A stretch of 41,724 nt of DNA, taken from contig JAICYD010000059.1 of the NCBI GenBank assembly GCA_025934375.1, positions 1-41,724 on the forward strand, written 5' to 3'. Shown piece after piece: positions 32,731 to 40,646 of this stretch. A model generated the notes under the pieces. It did not search any database. It was given only the letters and a program-made list of their open reading frames with translations, and was not told the origin of the DNA. Numbering within the stretch: position 1 is the stretch's first letter; each line of letters starts with the position of its first letter. The position numbers and the translations under genes are program-made. Source of the DNA: Streptosporangiaceae bacterium (lineage in GTDB: Bacteria; Actinomycetota; Actinomycetes; Streptosporangiales; Streptosporangiaceae).

Positions 32731-32886
32731 ATGGCTGAATCCGTCCAGAACGCGATCAACCTGTTCGAGGGCGTCGAGGAGACCGTCGACATGTCCGTCG
32801 TTGACTCGGCGCTCGCGCCGAAGGCGGGCGTGCGGGCGCAGATGGACCCCGACATCCACATTGGCTTCGCGGCGAAGCCGTACTAA
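32731..32886 (+). CDS. Putative RiPP precursor peptide, 51 aa
   Basis: A small ORF with the strongest ribosome site of the cluster (GGAGG, six bases before ATG 32731). It begins MAESVQNAINLFEGVEE, an amphipathic acidic leader-like half with further acidic residues. After an Ala/Pro/Lys turn (SALAPKAGVRAQM) it ends DPDIHIGFAAKPY. It contains no Cys, Ser-rich tract or Trp. It lies directly after the MNIO gene and before a methyltransferase, with 137 bp on one side and 142 bp on the other in a cluster that otherwise overlaps or nearly abuts. Size, position, isolated ribosome site and the 3' hairpin fit a precursor peptide. The core is probably the C-terminal 10-15 residues. No leader peptidase or separate RRE gene is evident. 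Confidence 0.75.
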   Translation: MAESVQNAINLFEGVEETVDMSVVDSALAPKAGVRAQMDPDIHIGFAAKPY

Positions 32887-32921
32887 AGCCAAAATGCCGC
32901 GCTAGGCAGCTCTGGCTGAGC

Positions 32922-32956
32922 CATGAGGAAGGGGCGCATGGCGCTCCTTCCTCATG
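32922..32956 (+). terminator. 16-bp hairpin after the precursor gene
   Basis: CATGAGGAAGGGGCGC (32922-32937) pairs with GCGCTCCTTCCTCATG (32941-32956) around the loop ATG, with one G-U pair. It starts 35 bp after the precursor stop. There is no U-run, so partial termination or 3'-end protection of a short abundant precursor mRNA is more likely than full termination; downstream genes lie on the same strand. Confidence 0.7.
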
Positions 32957-33028
32957 CGCGAGGCCTCCTAGCCGGCTCATGCATTGCCATCCAGAGCTCG
33001 CGAGAAGCCGAGATTCGAAGGGGAGAGC

Positions 33029-34048
33029 ATGCAGGCCCGCGATGCAGACGCCGCGACCAGGCTCTATGACCTGGCGGACGTTCTTCGCCCGTGGGCGATC
33101 CGTGCGGCAGCCACCCTTCGCCTGGCCGACCACATAATGGCCGGCTGTCGGAGCGTGGCGGCCCTGGCGAAGGCCTCCCATTCGAACGCGGACGCGCTTC
33201 ACCGGCTCCTTCGCTACCTGGAGACCCAGGGCCTCGTTCTCGAGGGACCCGCCGGTCACTATGCACTGACGGACGTGGGGGCGGCGCTGGCCGACAACCA
33301 TCCCGCGCAGCTTCGGAGCTGGCTGGACCAAGAAGGGGGGATGGGCCGCGCGGACGTCGCGGCGGCGGGGATCCTGGAGGCGGTTCGAGGGGGATCCCCG
33401 GTATACGACCACTTCTTCGGCCTTCCGTTCTGGGAGGACCTGGAGGGTCACCCGGATCGGCGCCGGGCATTCGATGAGCTCATGAGGGAGCAGCTTGAGC
33501 TTCCTGCCCCGCACATCGCCGCCGCCTACGACTGGGGGGACGTCCGCCATGTCGTCGACGTCGGTGGCGGGACGGGCGCCCTGCTCGCGGCGATCTTGGA
33601 GGGGAGCCCGCACGCGCGGGGCACCCTGGTCGACCTGCCCCGCACAACGGAGCAGGCCCGAGCCCTCATCCGGGCCCGGAACCTGAGCGACCGGGTAAGT
33701 GTCGTCGGCCGCAGCTTCTTCGAGCCGCTCCCGCCGGGCAAGGACGTATACATCTTGAATATCGTGCTGCACGACTGGCCCGATACGGACGCGATCTCCA
33801 TTCTGCGCAGGTGCGCTGAGGCGGCATCCCCATCCGGGAGGGTGCTCGTCATCGAATCCCTTCGCTCCCTCGATGGCAACTACCTTGCCTCAGCCATGGA
33901 CCTGTACATGCTCATACTCTTTGGCGGCAGGGAGCGGTCGCTGGAACAACTCGACGAGCTGTTCCAGTCGGCCGGACTGCGCCGATCGCGAGTAGCGGGC
34001 ACGGTAGGCGATAGGTCTCTCATAGAATGCACAACCATTGCACGGTAA
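33029..34048 (+). CDS. SAM-dependent O-methyltransferase (dimerising, plant-COMT-like)
   Basis: 339 residues. An N-terminal winged-helix dimerisation domain (YDLADVLRPWAIRAAATLRL; SNADALHRLLRYLETQGLV; YALTDVGAAL) precedes the catalytic domain, with motif I VVDVGGGTGALLAAILEG (about residue 178) and the usual YILNIVLHDWPDTDAISILR (catalytic His region, about 250). GGGGAG precedes the ATG at 33029; a frame extension upstream is unlikely. This family methylates hydroxyl or carboxyl groups of small molecules and, in some RiPP pathways, tailored peptides. In this cluster it could cap a hydroxyl made by the MNIO or radical SAM enzyme. Confidence 0.87.
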   Translation: MQARDADAATRLYDLADVLRPWAIRAAATLRLADHIMAGCRSVAALAKASHSNADALHRLLRYLETQGLVLEGPAGHYALTDVGAALADNHPAQLRSWLDQEGGMGRADVAAAGILEAVRGGSPVYDHFFGLPFWEDLEGHPDRRRAFDELMREQLELPAPHIAAAYDWGDVRHVVDVGGGTGALLAAILEGSPHARGTLVDLPRTTEQARALIRARNLSDRVSVVGRSFFEPLPPGKDVYILNIVLHDWPDTDAISILRRCAEAASPSGRVLVIESLRSLDGNYLASAMDLYMLILFGGRERSLEQLDELFQSAGLRRSRVAGTVGDRSLIECTTIAR

Positions 34049-34178
34049 CCAATTGCTGATCGATGCGGCCGTCGGCCAGGCTCGCCCGGCGAGCGCGGCT
34101 GGCGGGCCGCACGGATGGCCCGCGGCGGATGCCGGCCGCCGCCCGGCACGCCGGATCGATGTTGAGCGAACGAACCGG

Positions 34179-35429
34179 ATGCTGCTCGATAGGATGACTG
34201 GTGTCGGTCATCCAGCGCAATTGAGCCCGCTCGCCCCGCTCTTCCTGCGATCCGATAGCTATCGGTGGCTCTTCGCCGCTACGCGGCGTCTAGTACGCCT
34301 GGCTTCGCGGGCACTCGAAAGCCTTGGAGAAGATCATCACAGCCAGATGCGCGCGCTCGGCACCGACCCCGCCTTTCTTCCCGCGTTCCTCTCCACGCCG
34401 GAACTTGAGCGGGCCTACGCGGGCTGCATGGTCAGGCCGGACATGGTGCTCGGCCCGGCGGGCTTTCGGTTCCTTGAGATTAATGTGGGCGGCGGCTTCG
34501 GAGGGATTACCGAGACCCACCTGCTCCATGAGGTGTTCGCCAGGGTGTACCGCGATGTTGGGAGCTGGCATCCGCGGGTGGCTGATCCCTATGCGGCAAG
34601 GGCGCGGCTATTGGAAAAGGTCGCCGCAGCGCGTTCCCGTGAGCGCTCGGTAGTGATCGTCGCGGATCCGGCCGATTACGGCGCGGACACCAGCGAGCGG
34701 ATGTTCGAGCTCGAGGCCCGGGCCCTGCGGGCGCGGGGCTTTCGCGCCGCTTTTATCCGGCCCGCAGAGCTTGGCGAACTTCCCAGGTCACAGCAATTCT
34801 CCATGGGGATCCGGAGTTTCTCCATGGTCGACTGGGTCCGGAACGGCACCGACTCGGCTCCAGTTATCGCCGCGATTGCCGGCGGTTGCCTCATGCTGCC
34901 GTCGCAGAGCGGGACGATGCTGGCCGACAAGAGGGTCCTCGCGCTGATCTCCGCGGGAATCGCCAGCCGCAATACGGCTGACCGGGCCTTCGTCTCGGCC
35001 CATATTCCATGGACGCGCGTCGTCGGTGACGGATACGTCGAATGGCGCGGCCGCCGCCGTGACCTCGCCGACCTGATCATCAGCGCCAAGGATAACTTCG
35101 TGCTCAAGCGCGGGATGGGCAACTCGGGACAGGAGGTGACCATCGGCGCCGACACTGAGGAGTCCGCCTGGCGGTCCGTGGTAACTTCGGCGATGGACGG
35201 CTCTTCGGTGGTGCAGGAGTATGTGCCGCCGGCGCCCTACACGCTGGAGCTGATGAACGAAGATGGTCTCGCGGAAGTGGCGGCCGTCGCCCCCGTCCTC
35301 AGCCCGATACTGATGGATGGCCGGCCCGCGGGCTGCTTTGTGCGCTACATCCGAGCCGAAACACGACCTACGGCCGTCTTTCGTGGCGCCGCACCGTGGA
35401 GCGAGACCGTTGCTCTGCCCCTGCGCTGA
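34179..35429 (+). CDS. ATP-grasp-like protein, apparently circularly permuted
   Basis: About 416 residues from ATG 34179 (start uncertain; the frame is open back to a TTG at 34038 that would overlap the methyltransferase). It shows ATP-grasp-type pieces in unusual order: the metal-binding E-x-N segment FRFLEINVGGGFGGITETHL comes near residue 100, whereas the Lys/Gly-rich nucleotide loop NFVLKRGMGNSGQEVTIG comes near 310, followed by SSVVQEYVPPAPYTLELM. That order resembles circularly permuted ATP-grasps of the glutathionylspermidine-synthase/DUF404-403 kind. It probably activates a carboxylate as acyl phosphate for amide formation. I am fairly sure of the fold, less so of the reaction. Confidence 0.65.
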   Translation: MLLDRMTGVGHPAQLSPLAPLFLRSDSYRWLFAATRRLVRLASRALESLGEDHHSQMRALGTDPAFLPAFLSTPELERAYAGCMVRPDMVLGPAGFRFLEINVGGGFGGITETHLLHEVFARVYRDVGSWHPRVADPYAARARLLEKVAAARSRERSVVIVADPADYGADTSERMFELEARALRARGFRAAFIRPAELGELPRSQQFSMGIRSFSMVDWVRNGTDSAPVIAAIAGGCLMLPSQSGTMLADKRVLALISAGIASRNTADRAFVSAHIPWTRVVGDGYVEWRGRRRDLADLIISAKDNFVLKRGMGNSGQEVTIGADTEESAWRSVVTSAMDGSSVVQEYVPPAPYTLELMNEDGLAEVAAVAPVLSPILMDGRPAGCFVRYIRAETRPTAVFRGAAPWSETVALPLR

Positions 35430-35459
35430 ACGAGCGGTGCATGGCTAAGGAGGGTGCAT

Positions 35460-36722
35460 TTGCCTAGCCGGTTCGATTTGCTGGGAGACCGCAGCTTTAG
35501 GCTGGTTTTCGTCGGGCGAACGGCTTCCGCCCTCGGTGACTCGATGCTGCCGGTGGCGCTGGCGTTCGGCGTATTGGCTGATGGCGGCCGAGCGATTGAC
35601 CTCGCGTACGTATTCGGCGCGCAGGAGGTAGCGGCCCTGTTGCTCTACCTGCTCGGCGGCGTCGCCGGGGATCGCTATTCGCGCAAGCTGGTGATGATAA
35701 GCGCTGACTCGGTGCGCGCGGTAAGCCAGCTCATCCTTGGCGTGCTGCTGATCAAGGGGCACGCGCCGATAGCGGCGCTCGCCGCCTGCACCGCCATTCA
35801 GGGACTGGCCGGCGGATTCTTCACGCCAGCAGCCGACAGCCTGGTGCCCTCGCTCGTCGAGCCAAAACGGCTCCAAGAGGCGAATGTGCTGCAGGGACTG
35901 GGCAGTAACGTGGCGAGCATCCTGGGCCCGGCGCTGGCCGGAATCCTGGTCGCGCTCGCGGGCGGAGGCTGGGCCATCATCGTCGATGCCGGTAGCTTCG
36001 CCGTGAACGCGGCGATGCTCGGTTTCGTCAGGGTCCGGGCCGTCGCGCGTCCCGGAACCGGGCAGGAAGCCGGCGTGTTCCGCCAGCTCCGCGACGGCTG
36101 GAGCACGTTCATCTCAATGCGCTGGTATGTCACGCTGGTCGGCTGCTTCGCCGGGTTCAACTTCTTCATGGGCGTCTTCCTCACCCTTGGCCCGGTGGTT
36201 GCCCAGCACAGCCTTGGCGGAGTGAAGGCATGGGCCGCGATGATGACGGCCGGGGCGGTCGGCTCGGTGATTGGCGGGCTCGCGCTGATGAAGTTCGTCC
36301 CTCGCCATCCGTTGCGCACCGGGCGACTTCTCGGCCTTCCGTTCGCTCTCATGCTCGTACTCGTGGCACTGGCGCTGCCAATCGTGGCCTTGTGCGCATA
36401 CAGTGCGGTCGCGTGCACCTGCCTGTTGCTCAGCGGGACCCTGAGTTTCAGCTCGATCCAGCGCGCCGTGCCGGAGAACGTGCTCTCGCGCGTCCTCAGC
36501 TACGATTACTTCTTCTCATTCCTCACCCTGCCACTGGGATATGTAGCGGCCGGCCTGCTCGGGTCAGCCGCGAGTCCCCGGATCGTGCTCGCAGGCGCCG
36601 GCGCCGGGTTTGTCGCCTTCACCGTGCTCGGCGCGCTCGCGCCCCCCATCTGGCGGTTCACGCTACCCGAGGAGGAACCCGCGCCGATGGCGCACCCGGC
36701 AACACTCGAAGCCGGACAGTAA
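35460..36722 (+). CDS. MFS exporter (EntS-like MFS_3 family)
   Basis: A 420-residue, twelve-helix major facilitator. The N-terminus RFDLLGDRSFRLVFVGRTAS with ALGDSMLPVALAFGVL, then LLYLLGGVAGDRYSRKLVMI (motif A region), is typical of the EntS/MFS_3 exporters of siderophores and natural products. The helix-5 region has LGSNVASILGPALAGIL. The TTG at 35460 is taken as start because GGAGG stands six bases before it; the GTG two codons earlier touches the ribosome site. It most likely exports the mature cluster product and gives self-protection. Confidence 0.88.
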   Translation: MPSRFDLLGDRSFRLVFVGRTASALGDSMLPVALAFGVLADGGRAIDLAYVFGAQEVAALLLYLLGGVAGDRYSRKLVMISADSVRAVSQLILGVLLIKGHAPIAALAACTAIQGLAGGFFTPAADSLVPSLVEPKRLQEANVLQGLGSNVASILGPALAGILVALAGGGWAIIVDAGSFAVNAAMLGFVRVRAVARPGTGQEAGVFRQLRDGWSTFISMRWYVTLVGCFAGFNFFMGVFLTLGPVVAQHSLGGVKAWAAMMTAGAVGSVIGGLALMKFVPRHPLRTGRLLGLPFALMLVLVALALPIVALCAYSAVACTCLLLSGTLSFSSIQRAVPENVLSRVLSYDYFFSFLTLPLGYVAAGLLGSAASPRIVLAGAGAGFVAFTVLGALAPPIWRFTLPEEEPAPMAHPATLEAGQ

Positions 36723-36726
36723 AGGG

Positions 36727-38631
36727 ATGAGCATAGTTTCCACTCCGATAGAGAGTCACGGCATGTCCGTAGGCGAGAGCATCGCGAGAATCCAGGAAGA
36801 ACGACGACAACGGATCGGGCGCCTGCGGCAGCACGAGCAGGGCTGGCGCTGGTTCGCCGGTGACGACTCGGATCCGGGAATCATCTCTGAACGCGCATTG
36901 GCTCGTGAGCTTGCGCTGACCTTCGAGGCTCGTCGCCGGCTGGGCGATACGTCTCGGTCGCCGGAGCCAGGCGTCCTTCTTGATGAGCGCTCGCGCATCA
37001 AGCACTTCCCCGTGCTGTTCGTGAGCGCACCACATATACAGGAGGCGGTGAGCGGGACATTTCCCGGCATGCCGACGCCCTTGCAATTCGCGACCGTGCT
37101 GCTGGACCGGGCGCTGCAGATCGACGAGTTCCCTGCCGTGCGCGTCCCGGAGGTCGTCGCGGTGATGAACCCGCCCTTGTACTCGGATGAGTTCGTCGCC
37201 GAGCTTAGCCACCTGGTACTCACCAGGCGACCGCGAGTGGTCGGCATCTCGAACCTTTCCGAAGGCCACTACTACGCGCTGCGGATCGCCCAGATCGTGA
37301 AGGAGATCTGCCCGGAGGCGATTGTCTTGCTGGGAGGGCAGCACGAGGACGGGACGAATCCGGTCGCCTACCAGCAAGCCGTGGCGCGGGCCGGGCAGGC
37401 ACGCGGACCGCTCAGCCGGTTCCGGGAACTAGACGGTGAGCCGCTCAGGCGACTGACGAGGTGCCAGACCCTGGAGACGGCGCCGGGACGCGAACTGGTT
37501 GACTTCGTCGCGGCCGGCGACTGCCCGCACCTGCTGATGGAATTCATGGTCGTGGTGGCGGACAACCTCGACCTCCCGGTAGGCGAGCTGAAACGCGTGA
37601 TAGCGTCCCGCGCGGACCGGTTCGCCAGGCTGCCGGGCAGCGCGTTCTTGTTCTACCTCGACGACGACGATCGCCTGGCCCACATCGCGACGAGCGGCAC
37701 GCCGATCGATGGCAACGAGCTTCCGTTCATCTCGGTCGAGCACCTGACGCACGAGAACCGGTTTCCCGTGTTCGATCACAAGCTCACCGCGCAGGTCATG
37801 GCCTGCCTGGGATGCAAGTACGCGTGCTCGTTCTGCCACGAGTCGGCGGACCACCTGCTGTACGACCGGCCGAAGATGCTGCAGCGCAGTGTCGGGCACG
37901 TCATGAAGGAGCTCGACCTGCGGGTCGAGCAAGGATTTGAGGCCGTGTTCTTCGACGACAGCACGTTCACCCAGAACCGCCGTTGGCTGGACGGGCTGCT
38001 CGAGGCGATGCTCGCCCGGCGACGCCCCGGGGGATGGCTGGAGTGGGGCTGCCAGACGACGGTCAACGACCTCGACGCGCCCTTGGTGGCGCGAATGGCG
38101 GAAGCAGGCTGCACCTACATCTACATGGGGGTCGAGTCGGTGCGACCGCGGCCGCAGTTCGTCCAGAAGGCGCTGCGGGCGCAGCGCTCCGGCGAAACGT
38201 GGGCCGCGCTGCTCCAGCGCGCCGCCAGCTGGTGCGTGCAGGCCCGGGTCCGCATCGGCACATCGCTGCAGTTCGGCATCGGCGAGACGCCGGCGGACAG
38301 GTCCGAGACGCTGCGGCTCATCGCCCGCCTCTACGAACAGGGGGCGATCGCCCCCGGCAGCGTCGCGCTGAACATCAACGCCCCCTACCCCGGCACCGAG
38401 CAGTGGGTACAGCTCGCGAGATCCGCCTCGGCGCCGCTGCCCGACTACGCACAGCGCCTCGTGCGCCACCCCGCCTTCGAGACCGCGCACCAGTACACGG
38501 CACTGCGCCCTGAAGAGCTTGACGGTATCTACGACGAGGCGAAGGCCGTGCTGGGGGACGCCATCCTCACGGTCGACTTCGCGGCCCACCAGCGGTGGCG
38601 GCTCGACAGGCAGGCACAGCATGCTCGCTGA
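36727..38631 (+). CDS. Cobalamin-type radical SAM enzyme
   Basis: 634 residues. The N-terminal half contains a B12-binding-like Rossmann region (VVGISNLSEGHYYALRIAQI; PEAIVLLGGQHEDGTNP, about 171-212), though the classical D-x-H-x-x-G cobalamin histidine motif is not visible. The radical SAM core starts at C363-x3-C367-x2-C370 (CKYACSFC), preceded by an extra C360. Later motifs include VFFDDSTFTQNRRWLDGLLE, WLEWGCQTTVN and CTYIYMGVESVRP. Members methylate unactivated carbons or do radical rearrangements on peptides, antibiotics and lipids. The start at 36727 lies 4 bp after the exporter stop; an ATG at 36763 is an alternative. It overlaps the next methyltransferase by 11 bp. Confidence 0.87.
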   Translation: MSIVSTPIESHGMSVGESIARIQEERRQRIGRLRQHEQGWRWFAGDDSDPGIISERALARELALTFEARRRLGDTSRSPEPGVLLDERSRIKHFPVLFVSAPHIQEAVSGTFPGMPTPLQFATVLLDRALQIDEFPAVRVPEVVAVMNPPLYSDEFVAELSHLVLTRRPRVVGISNLSEGHYYALRIAQIVKEICPEAIVLLGGQHEDGTNPVAYQQAVARAGQARGPLSRFRELDGEPLRRLTRCQTLETAPGRELVDFVAAGDCPHLLMEFMVVVADNLDLPVGELKRVIASRADRFARLPGSAFLFYLDDDDRLAHIATSGTPIDGNELPFISVEHLTHENRFPVFDHKLTAQVMACLGCKYACSFCHESADHLLYDRPKMLQRSVGHVMKELDLRVEQGFEAVFFDDSTFTQNRRWLDGLLEAMLARRRPGGWLEWGCQTTVNDLDAPLVARMAEAGCTYIYMGVESVRPRPQFVQKALRAQRSGETWAALLQRAASWCVQARVRIGTSLQFGIGETPADRSETLRLIARLYEQGAIAPGSVALNINAPYPGTEQWVQLARSASAPLPDYAQRLVRHPAFETAHQYTALRPEELDGIYDEAKAVLGDAILTVDFAAHQRWRLDRQAQHAR

Positions 38632-39325
38632 GCACTCGAACGGCCCCTTCTTCGCCGACAGGTCCGCGGAGCTCCTCGTCAGCGAGGGCGGAAGGACTCC
38701 CCTGATCGAGCGCTACCTCGCAGAGGATCAGGCAGCCGTGGCCCGTCTCGCCGCGGGCAAGCGGGCACTGGCGGATATCGGCTGCAGCGACGGGCGTTAC
38801 CTTGACCTCGCGATCGAGATGGGCATCGACTACCTGGGGGTCGACATCTCCGCGAGCCTGGTCGCCCAGGGGCGGCTCCGCGCGCAGCGCCGCGGTGCCT
38901 CCCCCAACCGCTACCGGTTCGCGGCAGGCGATGCCAGTGGCCTGTCACGGGTGCTGGCCGAGGCCGGCGTGGAGGCACATGCCCGCGCCGCGATAGTGAT
39001 CTTCGGCTTCAGCGTGCTCAGCGCGCTGGACGACCTCGACAGCGTCGCCGAGTCGCTGCGGCGGCTAGGCGTGCCGTTCGCGGCCACGCTTTACGAGACG
39101 ACGGACGCCGCGACGGCGATGCGGCTCGACTACTACCGTCACTGCGGGCTCGGGCCCGTGTCGGTCGAGCGCGACGACCGGGGAGTGTGGCTGCGCACGG
39201 CCGACTACCGCACCCTGGCCCCCCGGCATGCGTACGTTACCGACCTCTTCCAGCGGCATGGCCTCAGCACCAGAATCGAGCCGATGTCCGAGTTGGGCTT
39301 CGTGTGCATTTCGGAGGAAACGTGA
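38621..39325 (+). CDS. Class I SAM-dependent methyltransferase
   Basis: 234 residues. Motif I is ALADIGCSDGRYLDLAIEMG (about residues 47-66), then IDYLGVDISASLVAQGRLRA as the acidic beta2 end and RFAAGDASGLSRVL. Motif IV region AAIVIFGFSVLSALDDLDSV lies near 125-145. It begins inside the radical SAM gene (11-bp overlap) and ends in a GTGA overlap with the following ATP-grasp, so the three are translationally coupled and likely act together. An N- or O-methylation of the peptide or of the amino acid to be ligated is possible. Confidence 0.82.
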   Translation: MLAEHSNGPFFADRSAELLVSEGGRTPLIERYLAEDQAAVARLAAGKRALADIGCSDGRYLDLAIEMGIDYLGVDISASLVAQGRLRAQRRGASPNRYRFAAGDASGLSRVLAEAGVEAHARAAIVIFGFSVLSALDDLDSVAESLRRLGVPFAATLYETTDAATAMRLDYYRHCGLGPVSVERDDRGVWLRTADYRTLAPRHAYVTDLFQRHGLSTRIEPMSELGFVCISEET

Positions 39326-40629
39326 GTCAAGGCGATGCCGGGCACCACGAGCCCCCGGATACGCGGCGGGTGATCGTCGTTGTTGACGGCTACTCGACCG
39401 GCCACACGCTCGCTCCGGCGTTCCACGCGTACGGCGCCTATGTGGTGCACGCGCAAAGCGCGGCGGAAGTCCCGCCGGTCTACCGCCGCCACTTCCACCC
39501 GGAGCACTACGACCTGCTCCTGCGGCCGGGGACGGCGGCCCAGGCCGCGGCCGAGCTGCGACAGCGCGGGCTCGACCCGGGCCGCGGCGGCGCGGTCCTC
39601 GCGGGAACCGACACTGGCGTCATGTACGCCGACGAGCTGGCCGCCGCGCTCGGCCTGCGCTGGAACTCCCCGGAGCTATCGACCGCGCGCCGCCACAAGT
39701 ACGAGATGACGGCGGCCGTGCGGCAAGCGGGCCTGCCCTGCGCGCGGCAGCTCGTCAGCCGCGACATCGGCGAGATCGAGGCGTGGGCGCGCCAGGAAAC
39801 CGACTGGCCGATCGTCGTCAAGCCGCCGTTGTCCTTCCGATCCGACGACGTCTTCTTCTGCCGTGACGCCGGCCAGCTCCGCGCCGCCTGGCAGACGATC
39901 CTCGACAAGGTCAACCTGGTCGGAATACGAAACGAGGCCGTCGTCGCGCAGAGCTTCCTGGCCGGAGAGCCCAACTACGCCGTCAACAGCGTCAGCCTCG
40001 ACGGCGAGCACCTGGTCAGCGACGTCTGGCAATTCGACTTCATCGAAAAGCCGACGGGCGGCATCCGGTTCATCAGGCACCGGCTCCTCACCGAGCGGCA
40101 CGAGTACTTCGATGCCCTCGCGTCATACGACGGCCGCGTGCTCGACGCGCTCGGTGTACGCAACGGGCCCACGCACTCCGAGCACAAGTGCACCCAGGCC
40201 GGACCGAGAATGATCGAAGTGAACTCCCGGCTGATGGGCGCCACTCTCGAGGACGCGCCGTTCATGGCGGCGCTCGGGCGGACGCAGACCCGGCTGACCG
40301 CGATGGGCGTGTGCGACCCGGCCGCCTTCCGCCGGGAGCTCGCGCGCCCGTACCGGGTCAACCGCCACCTCAGCATCGTCTGGGCCTACTTCACCTCTAG
40401 CAAGGGTGTCATCACCGGCGACGAAGGCTGCGCGGCGGTCGAGCGGCTGCCCTCTTTCGCCGGCTGGTTCGGGCGCCCCGCAATCGGCCAGCAGGTCAAC
40501 AGCGAGTCGGAGGAGGAGAGCCGGGCAGGCTACCTGTACCTGCTCAACGACGATCCCATCGAGCTCGACCGCGACGAGGCAGCGGCGATCCACCGCGTCT
40601 GGTCAGACGCGCTATTCACGGTCGCCTAG
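39322..40629 (+). CDS. ATP-grasp carboxylate-amine ligase
   Basis: 435 residues; GTG start at 39322 with GGAGG four bases upstream, overlapping the methyltransferase stop. Canonical order: N-terminal Rossmann-like domain (RRVIVVVDGYSTGHTLAPAF), substrate-region lysine (WPIVVKPPLSFRSDDVFF, about 160-177), nucleotide-binding AVVAQSFLAGEPNYAVNSVS and the metal-binding E-x-N in RMIEVNSRLMGATLEDAPFM (about 295). This resembles the BacD/carnosine-synthase type ligases, which couple free amino acids, rather than the graspetide macrocyclases. It may add an amino acid to the peptide terminus or make an amide in a side product. It is the last gene of the cluster; the next gene is convergent 17 bp later. 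Confidence 0.87.
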   Translation: MSQGDAGHHEPPDTRRVIVVVDGYSTGHTLAPAFHAYGAYVVHAQSAAEVPPVYRRHFHPEHYDLLLRPGTAAQAAAELRQRGLDPGRGGAVLAGTDTGVMYADELAAALGLRWNSPELSTARRHKYEMTAAVRQAGLPCARQLVSRDIGEIEAWARQETDWPIVVKPPLSFRSDDVFFCRDAGQLRAAWQTILDKVNLVGIRNEAVVAQSFLAGEPNYAVNSVSLDGEHLVSDVWQFDFIEKPTGGIRFIRHRLLTERHEYFDALASYDGRVLDALGVRNGPTHSEHKCTQAGPRMIEVNSRLMGATLEDAPFMAALGRTQTRLTAMGVCDPAAFRRELARPYRVNRHLSIVWAYFTSSKGVITGDEGCAAVERLPSFAGWFGRPAIGQQVNSESEEESRAGYLYLLNDDPIELDRDEAAAIHRVWSDALFTVA

Positions 40630-40646
40630 TACCACCGGCGACCCGG

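Noticed and set aside
32731..32886. Reading the small ORF as a graspetide (microviridin-like) precursor
   Set aside because: No Thr/Ser-Asp/Glu ring motif in the C-terminal part, and the neighbouring ATP-grasps look like ligases of the free-amino-acid or permuted type rather than graspetide cyclases.
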